Part shown: piece by piece, positions 1-6,686 of the stretch | How positions within the stretch are numbered: the stretch's first letter is position 1 | How the letters are laid out: every line of letters starts with the position of its first letter | DNA from: an uncultured Mollicutes bacterium | Lineage (GTDB): Bacteria; Bacillota_I; Bacilli_A; RFN20; CAG-449 | Direction of reading: 5' to 3' | DNA: 10,591 nt | NCBI GenBank assembly: GCA_900551385.1 | Contig: URVS01000034.1 | Coordinates: 1 to 10,591 of the forward strand | Notes under the pieces: generated by a model | Databases searched by the model: none | Told to the model about the DNA's origin: nothing | What the model saw: the letters and a program-made list of their open reading frames with translations, nothing else | Made by a program: the position numbers and the translations under genes

Positions 1-9
1 CTTTTCCAT
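1..9 (-). CDS. 5' end of a truncated gene (first three codons only)
   Basis: An ATG at position 9 reading leftward gives Met-Glu-Lys before the window ends. It is preceded by AAAGAGG at 18-24, an 8-base spacing, and about 70 bases further upstream by a near-consensus promoter. The combination of promoter, ribosome binding site and ATG in the right order makes a real gene start likely, although the product cannot be guessed from three residues. Confidence 0.6.
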
Positions 10-77
10 TGAATTAACCTCTTTACATTTTTGGCAAAACTGAATTATGCATTTTAACACATTTGTCTTACTCGTTT

Positions 78-106
78 ATTATAGCATAAATTTCCGAATT
101 TTTCAA
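78..106 (-). promoter_or_regulatory. Sigma-70/SigA-type promoter for the gene leaving the left edge
   Basis: On the minus strand the sequence reads TTGAAA (101-106), a 17-base spacer, then TATAAT (78-83). This is a perfect -10 box, a one-mismatch -35 box and optimal spacing. Transcription would start near position 71 and give a leader of about 60 bases before the ATG at position 9. It is the best promoter in the window. Confidence 0.75.
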
Positions 107-180
107 CCTCTATTGAGTTTGCGGGCGTGTAGAATTCTAATAACTTCAAATGGCACTTTGACAGGTGCTTAAACATTGTA

Positions 181-217
181 TAAAAATACGAATACAATAA
201 AAAAAGGTGTTCGTATT
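181..217 (-). terminator. Rho-independent terminator of the tRNA-Ser transcript
   Basis: Just downstream of the tRNA 3' end, the minus strand carries AATACGAA (210-217) pairing perfectly with TTCGTATT (185-192), with two further pairs possible across a bulge. A run of T follows (181-186). Position and orientation fit termination of the tRNA transcript. Confidence 0.6.
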
Positions 218-226
218 GTTAATATC

Positions 227-316
227 TGGCGGAGAAACAGAGATTCGAACTCTGGCAAGCGATTAGCTTCTAGCAGTTTTCGAAACTGCCCTCTTCGACC
301 ACTTGAGTATTTCTCC
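227..316 (-). tRNA. tRNA-Ser (anticodon CGA)
   Basis: The 90-base gene folds as a class II tRNA. The acceptor stem GGAGAAA (310-316) pairs with TTTCTCC (231-237), followed by discriminator G and an encoded CCA (227-229). The anticodon stem is GCAGT/ACTGC around the loop TTCGAAA, which places CGA at positions 34-36 and so reads the serine codon UCG. The long variable arm (AAGC/GCTT stem) is typical of serine tRNAs. The T arm is CAGAG-TTCGAAT-CTCTG. A TATAAT box sits just upstream at 325-330 with only a poor -35 region. UCG is expected to be rare in so AT-rich a genome, so this is probably a minor isoacceptor. Confidence 0.95.
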
Positions 317-324
317 GTACTTAA

Positions 325-330
325 ATTATA
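325..330 (-). promoter_or_regulatory. Possible -10 box for tRNA-Ser
   Basis: The minus strand reads TATAAT nine bases before the mature tRNA 5' end. The region 17 bases further upstream is only T-rich and does not resemble TTGACA, so the promoter is incomplete by eye. The surrounding 317-417 region is almost entirely A and T, which makes chance matches likely. Confidence 0.35.
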
Positions 331-417
331 TAGTTAATATATAAATTAAAAAATAATTATTTGTTATTTGTTTTAAAATTATTTAAAAACAATTATACTA
401 TTTAGTAGTGGTGAGTT

Positions 418-2127
418 ATGAAACAAATATTAGATACTATTAATAAACATTTTACAAAAGAACATTTAGCTGTTTTATTTTTTATGCTAATTATTGCTAT
501 TATTCTTTTTATTGTATTCTTAAAACTATATCAAAGAAGAGCATATAATATCAAAAAAGCAATATTTGCTAAAAGAACAATTAGACATTTAGAAATAGAT
601 TTACTAAATAAAACTGTATATGTGTATGAATTAGAAGATTTAAAAAATGCTAAAAAAATATTATTAAAAGATTTTTTATCACATTATGCTGAGAAAGATG
701 CAACAAGTTTAAATAGATGGTTTTTAAATCAATTAAACAATAAAATTAGTGACACATCATATAAAGAAATAATTACTTATTCAAAAAAGAAAAAAACAGG
801 TACAAAAGAGATCTTTGTATGTAAATTAGTTAACATTGAACGTCACACTTTACATGTAGATTGTTATGAAAATTCTGTTTGTCCTTATATTAAAGCAGAT
901 TATGAAATAGAAAGATGTTTCTTTAAACTAAAACAAAAATCGATAACTGAAATAGGATTAATTTCATTCTTTGTGACAAATGATTTATTAAAAGATAAAG
1001 TTCAATTAAACATCATCCAAACAGAACAAATTTTAGAAAAAATATGTAAATATTGTAATAATAAACATTTATTAACTGTTTATAAAAATGGTGATATAGG
1101 TTTTATAATTCTTAATCAAAAAAATGGTTCTCAAGACTATTTAAATAAAATAAAAAATGAGATTTCTGTTTATTTAGATGTTAATGATTTAAAAAACATA
1201 TCATTCAATATTGCTTTAATAAAGATTCAAGGGAATCAAATTAATTATAATGATTGTATGAAAAAAGTAAGATTATTAGCTAATTATTTAATTGATAATA
1301 AAGTATATACTCCTGAAATTGTTTATTATTCAAATAAAGAAAAATATGTTTGTCAAAAAAAATTAAATTATTATAATAGAGTAAAACTTGCAATTATAAA
1401 AAAAGAATTCATTCCTAAAATTATTCCATTTTTTTATAGTAAAGATGGTAAAGTTGCTTTCCATAAAATTACAATTAAACCTAAAGATGAAACACTTGGA
1501 TCAATTGATGAAATTAAAAATGTAGTATTACTAAATTCATTACAAAAAGAATATACTTCAATGTTATTATCAACAATTGACACCTGTTATAGTTCAGTTC
1601 AATCACCAAAAGAATTAAATAAAGTTGTTCTTTTAAAAACTTCATATGATTTTGTTATTTCTATAATAAACAATTTAGATGATTTTAAAAAATATCCTTA
1701 TACTTATATTTTATCAATTAGCAATTTAGATTTTGAATCAGATTTCGATGAATCATATATTAACAATTTAAAACTAATTAAAGACGCTAATATAAAGTTA
1801 GCCATTGAATTAAATTCATTACAAAAACCAAGAAATGAAATACTTGCTTTAATGGATTATGTTGTTTTAGATGAATCTTCTGCTACTAATTTCTTTACTG
1901 ATAGACAAGCAGCTTTCTTATTATCAAATTTATTAACATATTTTAAAAGTATTAAACTTCCTATCGTTGCATTCAATATTGGAGATTGGTCAGTTCTTGA
2001 AAGTATGATATGTAATTTTGCTAGTATTGTATCTGCTAAATGTTTAGAACAAGAAGAAAAAATAAGTCTAGGTCTTGATAAAAGAATAGTTCAAAAACTT
2101 AAAGATATTTATTATAAATATCATTAA
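418..2127 (+). CDS. Membrane-anchored degenerate GGDEF-EAL protein
   Basis: The 569-residue protein has one N-terminal membrane segment (about 17-37) and then a cytoplasmic region. Residues about 55-155 could be a PAS-like sensor, which is a weak call. Residues about 178-305 follow the order of a GGDEF fold, but the GG(D/E)EF loop reads VYKNGDIGFIIL at 221-232, so the active-site signature is lost. Residues about 325-545 follow an EAL barrel: IPFFYSKDGKVAFHKI occupies the 'QP..d...G...EAL' strand, LAIEL (461-465) replaces the DDFG strand, VVLDES (482-487) the KID strand and IVAFNIGD (516-523) the AEGVE strand. Most metal-binding and catalytic residues are therefore missing. It probably neither makes nor cleaves cyclic di-GMP and may act as a ligand sensor or scaffold. 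The ATG follows GGTGAG by two bases. It is a single-gene unit closed by a terminator. The domain assignment is by pattern only. Confidence 0.65.
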   Translation: MKQILDTINKHFTKEHLAVLFFMLIIAIILFIVFLKLYQRRAYNIKKAIFAKRTIRHLEIDLLNKTVYVYELEDLKNAKKILLKDFLSHYAEKDATSLNRWFLNQLNNKISDTSYKEIITYSKKKKTGTKEIFVCKLVNIERHTLHVDCYENSVCPYIKADYEIERCFFKLKQKSITEIGLISFFVTNDLLKDKVQLNIIQTEQILEKICKYCNNKHLLTVYKNGDIGFIILNQKNGSQDYLNKIKNEISVYLDVNDLKNISFNIALIKIQGNQINYNDCMKKVRLLANYLIDNKVYTPEIVYYSNKEKYVCQKKLNYYNRVKLAIIKKEFIPKIIPFFYSKDGKVAFHKITIKPKDETLGSIDEIKNVVLLNSLQKEYTSMLLSTIDTCYSSVQSPKELNKVVLLKTSYDFVISIINNLDDFKKYPYTYILSISNLDFESDFDESYINNLKLIKDANIKLAIELNSLQKPRNEILALMDYVVLDESSATNFFTDRQAAFLLSNLLTYFKSIKLPIVAFNIGDWSVLESMICNFASIVSAKCLEQEEKISLGLDKRIVQKLKDIYYKYH

Positions 2128-2128
2128 T

Positions 2129-2163
2129 AAAAAAAATAAATGTTTCGCACATTTATTTTTTTT
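2129..2163. terminator. Bidirectional terminator between convergent genes
   Basis: The A-rich arm ending AAATAAATGT and the arm ACATTTATTT form at least 10 perfect base pairs around the five-base loop TTCGC (2144-2148). Runs of A on the left and T on the right provide a U-tract on either strand. It lies between the stop of the plus-strand gene at 2127 and the stop of the minus-strand gene at 2180, so it can serve both. Confidence 0.85.
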
Positions 2164-2179
2164 GCTATATAAACTTTTT

Positions 2180-3184
2180 TTATTTATCTTTATCGTTCTT
2201 TTTATCATCTATTTTAGAAGATAAATCATCAAGCATTTTCTTTACTAAATTTGTTTCTTCACTACCATCATCACCAATATTAGAAGAAAGATTTAATATT
2301 TGTGTTTGAATTTTATTTAAGAATAATGGTTGTAATCTATCAGCAGCAAAACAATATCCGATTAATACTATTGGTAAAATAAAACTTGATAATAATAATC
2401 CACCTGCTAAAGCAATAATATAAATATATCCTACATCTGGTAAATCATTACCAAAATAGCATGCTAACCCCCCAGATATTAAGTAACCAACAGCAAACAT
2501 AGATATAAATATCATATTTCCTTTAAAGCAAAATTTATTAATGAATTTTTTATTTTCTCTAACCATTTGTTTATTAACATTATTCATTAATATTAAAGGT
2601 AAAGGCATCATTAAATTAAAATAACAAATCATTAATCTATCTTTAATTCTACTAAATAAAAAGATAAAAGGAATTAATCTACTTACTAATAAATAATAAA
2701 TATAATTAGGCATATTAAGAATTTTATTTAATATATTTATTATTTGAGTATTATCTAATGAAGAAGAAGTTATTAAATCATAAATTTCTTTAACATTATC
2801 ATAATGAAAAATACTATAAACACCTATACTTATTAAATTTGATAAATATAAAACTAAAAGAGTTAAAAGGATATTTAATATAACGGCATAAGTACCTCTA
2901 TTAGTAGGATTATAAAATATTTTATAAGGTTTATAAAATTCATTATATTCAACTTTTGCTCCAGAAGAGACTTTACCAATCATCATTTGTAAACAATAAA
3001 ATAAAGGAAGGAAACCACCAGCAAAAATAAGAATAGCAGTTAATCCAAAATCATATCCGCTTAATAAATAATAACAGCTATAAGACGCTAAAAACAAAAT
3101 AATAACGGATAAACTAAACATATATAATTTAGAAAAAGAAGATTTATATATTCTTACATTATTTTTAAATTGTTCATTTTTCAT
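2180..3184 (-). CDS. Integral membrane protein of unknown function
   Basis: I do not recognise this 334-residue protein. About six hydrophobic segments can be seen (roughly 20-42, 47-69, 99-125, 162-178, 222-245 and 252-283). A charged C-terminal tail follows (about 290-334, rich in D, K, E and S) that is probably cytoplasmic. No catalytic motif, ATP-binding loop or signal peptidase site stands out. The ATG at 3184 is preceded by AAAGGGG, a strong ribosome binding site lying just after the stop of the upstream HAD gene. The 13-base gap indicates co-transcription with that gene. The transcript ends at the shared terminator near 2129-2163. Confidence 0.8.
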   Translation of the reverse strand: MKNEQFKNNVRIYKSSFSKLYMFSLSVIILFLASYSCYYLLSGYDFGLTAILIFAGGFLPLFYCLQMMIGKVSSGAKVEYNEFYKPYKIFYNPTNRGTYAVILNILLTLLVLYLSNLISIGVYSIFHYDNVKEIYDLITSSSLDNTQIINILNKILNMPNYIYYLLVSRLIPFIFLFSRIKDRLMICYFNLMMPLPLILMNNVNKQMVRENKKFINKFCFKGNMIFISMFAVGYLISGGLACYFGNDLPDVGYIYIIALAGGLLLSSFILPIVLIGYCFAADRLQPLFLNKIQTQILNLSSNIGDDGSEETNLVKKMLDDLSSKIDDKKNDKDK

Positions 3185-3197
3185 AAAATCGCCCCTT

Positions 3198-3836
3198 TTA
3201 TTTAATGATAGACTTTAATTCTATCAAGTCATCAATCACAATACAACCACTTTTTAATAATCTTTCTTTAGATTGATGTCCTTTAGCTAATAAAATGCAA
3301 TTAATACCTATTTGTTTACTAACTTCATAATCATGTAAAGTATCACCAATAAATATCGTTTTATCTAAATTAAAATTCTTTTCTTTAACAAATTGTTTAC
3401 TTGTTTCAACTTTACTTGAAGCATTAATATTATCTAATCCTGATACATCAAGAAAATATTGATCTATTTTATAAGTTTTTAATTGATCTAATAATAAGTT
3501 TTTTTCAGAAGCAGATACTATATATAGTTTTTTCCCTATTTTAGTAAAATAATCTAAAATATCTTTTACATGATTTTGTAAAGGACAATAAATTGATTCT
3601 TTTTTATATCTAGTAATAAAATATTTTGCTAATTCATCAAAATTATCTTTAGGAAAAATAAATCCAGATTTTTTATAATACTCAATAACTGGAAAATCAA
3701 AAATCTCTAAATACTGCTTTAAATCAACAACATTATGTTTTCTTAAAGTAAGCATATCATTTAAGATTGTTAAACATAAATCTACATCATTAACAATCGT
3801 ACCATTAAAATCAAATAAAATATTTTCTACATCCAT
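3198..3836 (-). CDS. HAD-superfamily hydrolase (phosphoglycolate phosphatase-like)
   Basis: Residue numbers count from the ATG at 3836 (212 residues). Motif I is FDFNGTIVND with nucleophile Asp9. Motif II is IVSAS (Ser108), motif III Lys142 in ASSKVE, and motif IV FIGDTLHDYE with Asp165 and Asp169. A helical cap (about 18-85) lies between motifs I and II, as in phosphoglycolate or nucleotide phosphatases. The substrate cannot be told. Motif I is DFN rather than DxD, so the usual general acid Asp is Asn; such variants occur in the family. A longer reading from a TTG at 3866 is possible, but those codons lie in the preceding terminator's T-run, and the HAD fold begins properly at the ATG. No clear ribosome binding site precedes either start. 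The gene runs into the membrane protein gene downstream. Confidence 0.85.
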   Translation of the reverse strand: MDVENILFDFNGTIVNDVDLCLTILNDMLTLRKHNVVDLKQYLEIFDFPVIEYYKKSGFIFPKDNFDELAKYFITRYKKESIYCPLQNHVKDILDYFTKIGKKLYIVSASEKNLLLDQLKTYKIDQYFLDVSGLDNINASSKVETSKQFVKEKNFNLDKTIFIGDTLHDYEVSKQIGINCILLAKGHQSKERLLKSGCIVIDDLIELKSIIK

Positions 3837-3864
3837 ATAAGATATATTAGCATTAACAAAAAGC

Positions 3865-3905
3865 AAAATAAAAAGAAATCCCTTAAAAAACGAGATTTCT
3901 TCTTT
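3865..3905 (-). terminator. Rho-independent terminator after the LolA-like gene
   Basis: On the minus strand AAGAAATC (3894-3901) pairs with GATTTCTT (3873-3880), and further A-T and G-T pairs extend the stem outward. The loop is 13 bases, and a T-rich run follows toward 3865. It lies immediately after the stop codon at 3924 and so separates the LolA-like gene from the HAD gene. Confidence 0.75.
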
Positions 3906-3923
3906 TAAAATAATATTTTTATT

Positions 3924-4937
3924 TTATTTTACGCCAACTCTTTCCATATTTGTAACAATATTTACCATTTCTGCGACAGTTAAATCTTTAGAAAAAATTT
4001 CATAAGAAACATCGTGATATAAATATGTTAAACAATTACCTTGAAGAGAACCAAATCCATAAATCGTGGATACAGGTTTACCACTTACTTCAATAGATTG
4101 ATAATCATTATTATTATTTTTTTCAATTAATTTTTGGAAAACTGTATATGATTTATCACCAGTATAAGTAAGAATATATGATACTTTACCATCTTTAGAA
4201 ACAACTTTTGTTTGTTCTTTTAAGGTTGTGTTATTTGTTTCAGCTGGTATTAATGGTAAATCATCAATACTTGTAGAAACATGATCACTAGATAAATTAT
4301 CTTTAGCGTTTTTCATATTTGCATCTACTGTAAAATAATCATCAGCAAATGTAGGTGCAAAATCAACTTTAGAAAAAATAACCTTAACAACTATATTATT
4401 TTCATTATCATAAATATAAGACCAAACAGGTTTTAAATCTTTAGAAAATTTAATTTCTTGCTTACTCCAATTTGGTTCATTATCATAATTAGTATCAAAA
4501 GTAACAGTATAACCATCAGCATTATTAATTACATCATATTTACCCTTTATAGCCTCGACATAAGAATGATACAAATAAGGTTTTGGAGAATTTAAAGGAT
4601 AATCTCCTTTAAATGTATAAACTTGATTTAAAACAGGAGTTAATACATAAACACCATCTTTATTTCTTAATAAAATTTGTTCTTGATTAATATCTTTATC
4701 AATCATTGAAATTCTAAAATTATCTATTTCATCTTGTTTAAAATCAACAGTAACAAAAAAATTTCTAATTTCTTCACCTTCTCCAACTTGCATTGTTGCT
4801 TCTGTATGATAAGCTTCCATAGTTGTATTTAAATTCTTAAACTTATCATCAACTTTCCCTTCTGAGAAAAATAACTTCCATCCACATAGCACTAATACCA
4901 ATAAAACAACTACCCCAATAATAATTTTTTTAACCAT
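3924..4937 (-). CDS. Membrane-anchored LolA-like protein (YdcC-like)
   Basis: The 337-residue protein starts with a short basic tail and one hydrophobic segment (about 4-24), then an extracytoplasmic region. Residues about 35-210 look like the LolA/LppX-type beta half-barrel seen in the Bacillus sporulation protein YdcC, including the stretch QILLRNKDGVYVLTPVLNQV (87-106). Residues about 225-333 resemble the DUF4367-type C-terminal module often found after such domains. Cys18 sits at the end of the hydrophobic stretch, but the preceding LVL is a poor lipobox (no small residue at -1), so a transmembrane anchor is more likely than a lipoprotein. GAGGTG precedes the ATG. LolA folds bind lipid acyl chains or lipoproteins; the partner here is unknown. 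The family link is from memory of the pattern, not from a search. Confidence 0.7.
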   Translation of the reverse strand: MVKKIIIGVVVLLVLVLCGWKLFFSEGKVDDKFKNLNTTMEAYHTEATMQVGEGEEIRNFFVTVDFKQDEIDNFRISMIDKDINQEQILLRNKDGVYVLTPVLNQVYTFKGDYPLNSPKPYLYHSYVEAIKGKYDVINNADGYTVTFDTNYDNEPNWSKQEIKFSKDLKPVWSYIYDNENNIVVKVIFSKVDFAPTFADDYFTVDANMKNAKDNLSSDHVSTSIDDLPLIPAETNNTTLKEQTKVVSKDGKVSYILTYTGDKSYTVFQKLIEKNNNNDYQSIEVSGKPVSTIYGFGSLQGNCLTYLYHDVSYEIFSKDLTVAEMVNIVTNMERVGVK

Positions 4938-4977
4938 AAATTCACCTCAAAACAATATATGAAAAAAATATTATTAA

Positions 4978-5012
4978 TATGTTATGAATAATTAAAAATT
5001 TATTATCACATA
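4978..5012. promoter_or_regulatory. Possible operator palindrome between divergent genes
   Basis: TATGTTATGAATAA (4978-4991) and the reverse complement of TTTATTATCACATA (4999-5012) match at 10 of 14 positions. The outer half-sites TATGTTAT and ATCACATA differ at one base. It lies centrally in the 96 bp region between the LolA-like gene and the DUF378 gene, where a shared regulator could act. No convincing -35/-10 pair was found for either direction, and the region is so AT-rich that chance symmetry is possible. Confidence 0.25.
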
Positions 5013-5033
5013 ATACTTATTGAGGAGGTCATT

Positions 5034-5264
5034 ATGAATATTTTACAAAAACCATGTCTAATATTAACCATAATCGGTGCAATTAACTGGGGATTAGTAG
5101 GATTATTTGATTTTGATTTAGTTAAATTTATTACCAATAATCAAATAAATATTTGGACTAGAGTAATTTATTGTGTAATTGCTATTGCAGGTATAATCAA
5201 TATTTTATTATTATTCGTTAACTTTTCTAATAAAAAGAAAAGAGTTGAAAAAGTTGAAAAATAA
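5034..5264 (+). CDS. Small DUF378 membrane protein
   Basis: The 76-residue protein has two membrane segments (about 8-27 and 42-63) and a basic C-terminal tail. The N-terminal signature IIGAINWGLVGLFDFDLV is characteristic of the DUF378 (YuzA-like) family, whose function is not known. A near-perfect AGGAGGT at 5023-5029 sits four bases before the ATG, so translation should be strong. It is divergent from the LolA-like gene and forms a one-gene unit closed by a canonical terminator. Confidence 0.92.
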   Translation: MNILQKPCLILTIIGAINWGLVGLFDFDLVKFITNNQINIWTRVIYCVIAIAGIINILLLFVNFSNKKKRVEKVEK

Positions 5265-5267
5265 ATT

Positions 5268-5293
5268 GGAAAGCCACAAGCTTTCCTTTTTTA
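5268..5293 (+). terminator. Rho-independent terminator of the DUF378 gene
   Basis: GGAAAGC (5268-5274) pairs perfectly with GCTTTCC (5280-5286) around the loop CACAA and is followed by six T. It begins four bases after the stop codon. It is the most canonical terminator in the window. Confidence 0.92.
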
Positions 5294-5325
5294 TTATAAA
5301 AAAAGAAGTAACTAAGACTTCTTTT
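5294..5325 (-). terminator. Rho-independent terminator overlapping the stop of the NERD-like gene
   Basis: On the minus strand AAAAGAAGT (5317-5325) pairs with ACTTCTTTT (5301-5309) around a seven-base loop, with a T-run continuing to about 5298. The TAG stop codon (5312-5314) lies in the loop, so the hairpin overlaps the end of the coding region. It faces the terminator of the convergent DUF378 gene, giving back-to-back terminators. Confidence 0.8.
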
Positions 5326-5920
5326 CTATTCCATTACGATAAACATCTTGTACTAATTGATGAAGTAAAATTGGATCAATTGGTTCAACATTAGAATTCT
5401 TTTCATAATTTTTAACCATATTTTCTAAATTCTTTAAATTAATAATTTTATCATATTTAGTATTACATTTTTCATCAATTAAACATGAATTATTAATAAC
5501 AATAGTAGCAACAAATAAATCACTATCAGAAGAAATTAAACTAGAAAAATAATTAACTCTTTCTCGATGTAATCTCATAGGATTTTTTATATAAACAAAT
5601 TTATTATTAGATTTATATCTAAACCAATTTTTATCATTTTGTTTTCCATTAATTGCTAATGGATAATAATTTACTCCAATACAATAAATATATTTATCAC
5701 CAAATAACAAATGATCAAAATGAATAATCTTACCTTCAACATTGATAGCAACTTTATTTAATAAATAATAATCATTATCTTTAGCTATTTTATATACTTT
5801 TCTTGCCACGTTAAAACGGAAAAATATTTTTTCAAAAAAATTAGATAATTGATGAAAAAATATTAATATCAATAATATAACAACAATAATAGATAAGAAA
5901 ATAATTAAAATATTTATCAT
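5312..5920 (-). CDS. Membrane-anchored degenerate NERD (nuclease-related) protein
   Basis: The 202-residue protein has a strongly hydrophobic N-terminal segment (about 2-22) and then a single domain whose pattern fits NERD, the PD-(D/E)xK-like nuclease-related domain. Residues 66-70 IHFDH match the 'iDHv' strand (Asp69). Residues 77-100 occupy the 'gvfvIEtKn..G......W' stretch and end in NWF. KNPMRLHRERVNYF (112-125) matches the 'NP..Q...h...l' helix. The Glu and Lys of the catalytic strand are replaced (CIGVNYY at 80-86), so cleavage is unlikely. The ATG is only two bases after the deoD stop and has no good ribosome binding site, which suggests translational coupling to deoD. The role is unknown; membrane-tethered nucleic-acid binding is one guess. 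Confidence 0.6.
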   Translation of the reverse strand: MINILIIFLSIIVVILLILIFFHQLSNFFEKIFFRFNVARKVYKIAKDNDYYLLNKVAINVEGKIIHFDHLLFGDKYIYCIGVNYYPLAINGKQNDKNWFRYKSNNKFVYIKNPMRLHRERVNYFSSLISSDSDLFVATIVINNSCLIDEKCNTKYDKIINLKNLENMVKNYEKNSNVEPIDPILLHQLVQDVYRNGIEKKS

Positions 5921-5922
5921 AA

Positions 5923-6624
5923 TTAAGCAATTTCTAAAGCAATCTTCATCATTTCAGTAAATGATTTTTCTCTTTGTTCACTAGTAGTTACTTCTGGAGT
6001 AATAAATGAATCAGAAACAGTTAAAATAGTTAAAGCTTTTTTATGTAAACTATTAGCAATACAGAATAAAGCATAAGATTCCATTTCAACCGCTAAAACT
6101 CCCATTCTAGCCCAATTCTTCCAGACTTCAGGTTTATCATTATAGAAAATATCACTAGATAAAATATTTCCTACATGAACATTAATATTTAATTTTTTAG
6201 CGGTATTATAAGCATTATTTAACAAATGAAAATCAGATAAAGCTGAATAAGTACCAGGTAAACCATATTGATGTGACCATGAAGAATTTGTACAAGCTCC
6301 TTGAGCAAGAATAACATCAAATAATTTACAATCAGGAGAATACGCTCCACAACTACCAATTCTAATTATTTGTTCTACATCATATTCACTAAATAATTCA
6401 TAAGCATAAATACCAATAGAAGGCATACCCATACCTGAACCCATAACTGATACTTTCTTACCATTATAATATCCAGTATACCCAAACATATTTCTTACTG
6501 TTGTAACTTGCTTAACATCAGTTAAAAAAGTTTCAGCAATAAATTTAGCTCTTAAAGGATCTCCTGGCATTAATACTGTTTTTGCAAAATCGCCTTTTTG
6601 TGCGGCGTTGTGTGGTGTTGACAT
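5923..6624 (-). CDS. deoD: Purine nucleoside phosphorylase, DeoD type
   Basis: This cytoplasmic enzyme reversibly splits purine (deoxy)ribonucleosides with phosphate into base and (deoxy)ribose 1-phosphate, for purine salvage. From the ATG at 6624 it is 233 residues, close to the usual 233-239. Diagnostic residues are present: His5, the phosphate loop MPGDPLRAK (Gly21, Arg25), Arg88 and Ser91 in RIGSCGA, the ribose-binding VEMES (Met181, Glu182), and Asp205 and Arg218 for base protonation. The start is fixed by AAGGAG (6634-6639) nine bases upstream; an in-frame TTG at 6651 would put that site inside the coding region. It is preceded by the ddl gene and followed within two bases by the NERD-like gene. 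The residue after Asp205 is Ser where the E. coli enzyme has His, a small deviation. Confidence 0.97.
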   Translation of the reverse strand: MSTPHNAAQKGDFAKTVLMPGDPLRAKFIAETFLTDVKQVTTVRNMFGYTGYYNGKKVSVMGSGMGMPSIGIYAYELFSEYDVEQIIRIGSCGAYSPDCKLFDVILAQGACTNSSWSHQYGLPGTYSALSDFHLLNNAYNTAKKLNINVHVGNILSSDIFYNDKPEVWKNWARMGVLAVEMESYALFCIANSLHKKALTILTVSDSFITPEVTTSEQREKSFTEMMKIALEIA

Positions 6625-6633
6625 AATTTTTAA

Positions 6634-6639
6634 CTCCTT
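6634..6639 (-). promoter_or_regulatory. Ribosome binding site that fixes the deoD start
   Basis: The minus strand reads AAGGAG nine bases before the ATG at 6624. Protein similarity also begins at that ATG (MSTPH, with the conserved His), so the upstream in-frame TTG is rejected. Confidence 0.85.
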
Positions 6640-6686
6640 TTTATATATCAATATATTAACACATTTCTTTATAAAATAAAAACTTA

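Noticed and set aside
54..176. A 40-codon minus-strand reading frame starting at the ATG at 176
   Set aside because: It has no ribosome binding site, its 3' half is occupied by the strong promoter at 78-106, and the peptide resembles nothing I know.
368..399. Promoter for the plus-strand gene at 418 (TTGTTT and TATACT)
   Set aside because: The spacing is 20 bases, too long for a good promoter, and this region is nearly all A and T, so I do not list it.
3837..3866. Ten-codon N-terminal extension of the HAD protein from a TTG
   Set aside because: It lies in the T-run after a terminator hairpin, and HAD motif I is correctly placed when translation begins at the ATG at 3836.
6625..6651. Nine-codon N-terminal extension of DeoD from a TTG
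   Set aside because: The extension contains the AAGGAG ribosome binding site, and the protein family begins at the internal ATG (MSTPH).
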